From positions 1-64,000 of the forward strand of contig NZ_RQYM01000006.1 in NCBI RefSeq assembly GCF_003859945.1: a stretch of DNA of 64,000 bases. Reading direction: 5' to 3'. A program made the translations under genes and the position numbers. Origin of the DNA: Leucobacter sp. OH1287 (GTDB taxonomy: Bacteria; Actinomycetota; Actinomycetes; Actinomycetales; Microbacteriaceae). Within the stretch, counting starts at the first letter, position 1, and every line of letters starts with the position of its first letter. Under the pieces are notes generated by a model that did no database searches, was not told the origin of the DNA, and saw nothing but the letters and a program-made list of their open reading frames with translations. Below, piece by piece: positions 62,530 through 64,000 of this stretch.

Positions 62530-64000
62530 TTCTTCACTGTTCGGCGTCCCCCAATCAACAGCAGGGTTACCGCCGTCACCCCGAGCAGTGAGCTCAGTAC
62601 AATCAGCGACAGTGAGCCGGCGGATCCGGTTGTTGCGAGTTTCGCCACCGGGCTTACAATCGTGGTTTCGTTCTTAATTCCGCACTTGCCGCGGTGCAGC
62701 TGTTTCGCTTCGCCGTCACCCTCGCTAATCCAGAGTGTTTCGACCCAGAACACTGGCCCGACGTGCTCATCACCAACCCCAAAGTAGTCACTGTAGTAGT
62801 CCCCCGGTTTGGTCACCCGCACCGGTCGTTTTTGTTCAAACACCCGGGTTTCTGGGGTGCAGTAGCTGTCGCTCGGCACAATCTCTTCTCTGCCGTCCAC
62901 TGTCTGATATTTCAGTTCGCTACTAGGCGGCGCATACGCCTCAAAGGTTAGCTCGTATTTCACACTCGGATCGTCAGACAGTTTACCGCTGACGCTCGCA
63001 ACGTCAAGGATCTGATCGCCCACAAACGCGGTTGGCGCCGCCTGCGTTTGCACCGTTGGCGGGGTTATCACCGTTGTTTCGTTGGGGAGACCACACTCAC
63101 CCCTGTGCACCGCCACAAACTCACCGCTGACCGGGTCTTTCACCTCCAGGGTTTCAACCCAGAAGACGGTTCCGTAGCTGTTTGCGGTGACCTCCGGTGA
63201 ACGGTAGTCGCCGGATTCTGTCACCTCCACGGGGGTGGTGACTGCGACGGGCTGCGCCTCACACAGCGCTGCCGGATCCACAAGCTCACGCTGCTGCCAC
63301 ATCACCGGCTCACCCGCCTCGCCGCTGACCTGCGCCCAAGCAGCATCGTATTTTGGGGTGCCAGCTGCTGGCTGCAGATAGGCGGTGAAGGTGAGGCGTC
63401 GCTGTTGCGGTGGCAGCGGTCCTGTCACCGTTGCTATATCGTGAATCACATCGCGGTAGGTTGCGGCTGCTTGCGCCTTGGTGACAACCGCGGGGCGGTT
63501 AACCTTCGCGGTTTCGCTCGGCACCGCGAAATCGTCACAGCCCTCTTGGATTCTGCCGCGCACCTCCTCCGGTTGATCGCCCGCGTGTAGGCACCAGACC
63601 ATTGTGACGTAGCCGGTTGTGTTAAGCGGGATCAGCACCGGTACGCTAATCGCCGGTTCGTCGGGGCCGTTGACGGTGACCGTCACGGTTTCGCCCAACT
63701 GTTTCGCTGCCGTTGGCACGGTGGCTGAACGGGTTGGCGCGGCACCGTCAGTGGTTGTGATCTGGTAGAGGGTGCCGCGCAGCACCGCCGGGATCCGCTG
63801 CCCGTCTGAGCCCTGCAACCAGCCGCCGCTGCCCGCTGCAACGGTTGCCGAAACGGTGTCGGTGAGGGTTTCCCCAATGGTTATCTCGGTGTTTGACAGT
63901 TTTGTGTTGATCGTCAGGCGGCTCGGCGTTATCTGGGTTTCTCTGACCGTGCCGAAACCGTCACTGTAGCTGTAGTCTGCCGGCAGTGAGTCAAGGCCCT
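62508..64000 (-). CDS. LATTG-anchored surface protein with repeated domains (partial, N-terminus outside window)
   Basis: The frame is open to the window end, so about 497 residues of the C-terminal part are present. Two repeats of about 130-145 residues each contain a Cys near the middle and end in H-R-G-(E/K)-C-G-(L/I)-x-N-E-T-T. The C-terminus is a sorting signal L-A-T-T-G, a hydrophobic segment and a basic tail. LAxTG motifs are used by class E sortases in actinobacteria. This is a cell-wall protein, probably an adhesin. Confidence 0.85.
   Translation of the reverse strand, partial: GLDSLPADYSYSDGFGTVRETQITPSRLTINTKLSNTEITIGETLTDTVSATVAAGSGGWLQGSDGQRIPAVLRGTLYQITTTDGAAPTRSATVPTAAKQLGETVTVTVNGPDEPAISVPVLIPLNTTGYVTMVWCLHAGDQPEEVRGRIQEGCDDFAVPSETAKVNRPAVVTKAQAAATYRDVIHDIATVTGPLPPQQRRLTFTAYLQPAAGTPKYDAAWAQVSGEAGEPVMWQQRELVDPAALCEAQPVAVTTPVEVTESGDYRSPEVTANSYGTVFWVETLEVKDPVSGEFVAVHRGECGLPNETTVITPPTVQTQAAPTAFVGDQILDVASVSGKLSDDPSVKYELTFEAYAPPSSELKYQTVDGREEIVPSDSYCTPETRVFEQKRPVRVTKPGDYYSDYFGVGDEHVGPVFWVETLWISEGDGEAKQLHRGKCGIKNETTIVSPVAKLATTGSAGSLSLIVLSSLLGVTAVTLLLIGGRRTVKNAARERR

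Overview
The window is a chromosomal segment of a moderately high-GC actinobacterium. Micrococcales, and within it a Microbacteriaceae-like organism, is my best guess. The reasons are a class Ib ribonucleotide reductase operon (nrdHIEF), single-chain GlyRS, a DUF3618/holin-III membrane gene set, a DUF3151-purA pair, a DCD-DUT type dCTP deaminase, cysteine-free L28/L33/S14, and cell-wall proteins ending in LATTG/LSVTG-type sorting signals. There are no rRNA or tRNA genes and no CRISPR array that I can see.

Layout. 1-540: the end of an IS21-like element lies inside a Fic-family gene and cuts off its catalytic half. 661-4990: nrdHIEF and a regulatory region with NrdR boxes and a DnaA box. 4990-15050: small regulators, rlmH, a three-gene membrane set, hemD, a HemY-like gene with a degenerate FAD motif, a CPBP protease, glyS, a VanY lipoprotein and a hydroxyacid dehydrogenase. 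15200-22455: two alpha/beta hydrolases, dcd, an operon of an ADP-ribosylglycohydrolase, a PfkB kinase and a lipoate-ligase-like enzyme, and a siderophore-interacting reductase. 22674-29814: a DM13 protein, then an AAA/STAND ATPase gene bracketed by two near-identical perfect 46-48 bp palindromes, then a roughly 5.2 kb sortase-anchored adhesin whose signal peptide is separated from the mature protein by one in-frame TAA. 29950-36430: cysteine-free rpmB-rpmG-rpsN, a zinc-type dehydrogenase, a Zur-like regulator and a Znu-type ABC importer with a candidate Zur box. 36430-36990: a 560-bp intergenic region rich in DnaA boxes. 36989 to the end: dnaB, a HerA-like ATPase, xthA, MFS/TetR, a second ExoIII-like gene, trpS, ribD-ribE-ribBA-ribH, an ABC exporter, an APC permease, yajQ, DUF3151-purA, chorismate mutase, holB, a TAP-like lipoprotein hydrolase, and the end of a second wall-anchored protein.

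Gene orientation switches at about 36.4-37.0 kb: genes are mostly on the minus strand to the left and mostly on the plus strand to the right. The switch coincides with the DnaA-box cluster and the start of dnaB, so this intergenic region is a candidate replication origin in an unusual position, since no dnaA or dnaN is visible. Two other window-scale signals stand out. The hexamer GGATCC is strongly over-represented, with about 100 copies counted by eye against about 20 expected. Several proteins appear to avoid zinc: L28, L33 and S14 have no Zn-binding cysteines, and HolB lacks its usual Cys module, beside a zinc-import locus.

The items most likely to be new are the palindrome-bracketed ATPase unit, whose palindromes differ only by symmetric compensating changes; the dnaB-side candidate origin; and the GGATCC iteration.
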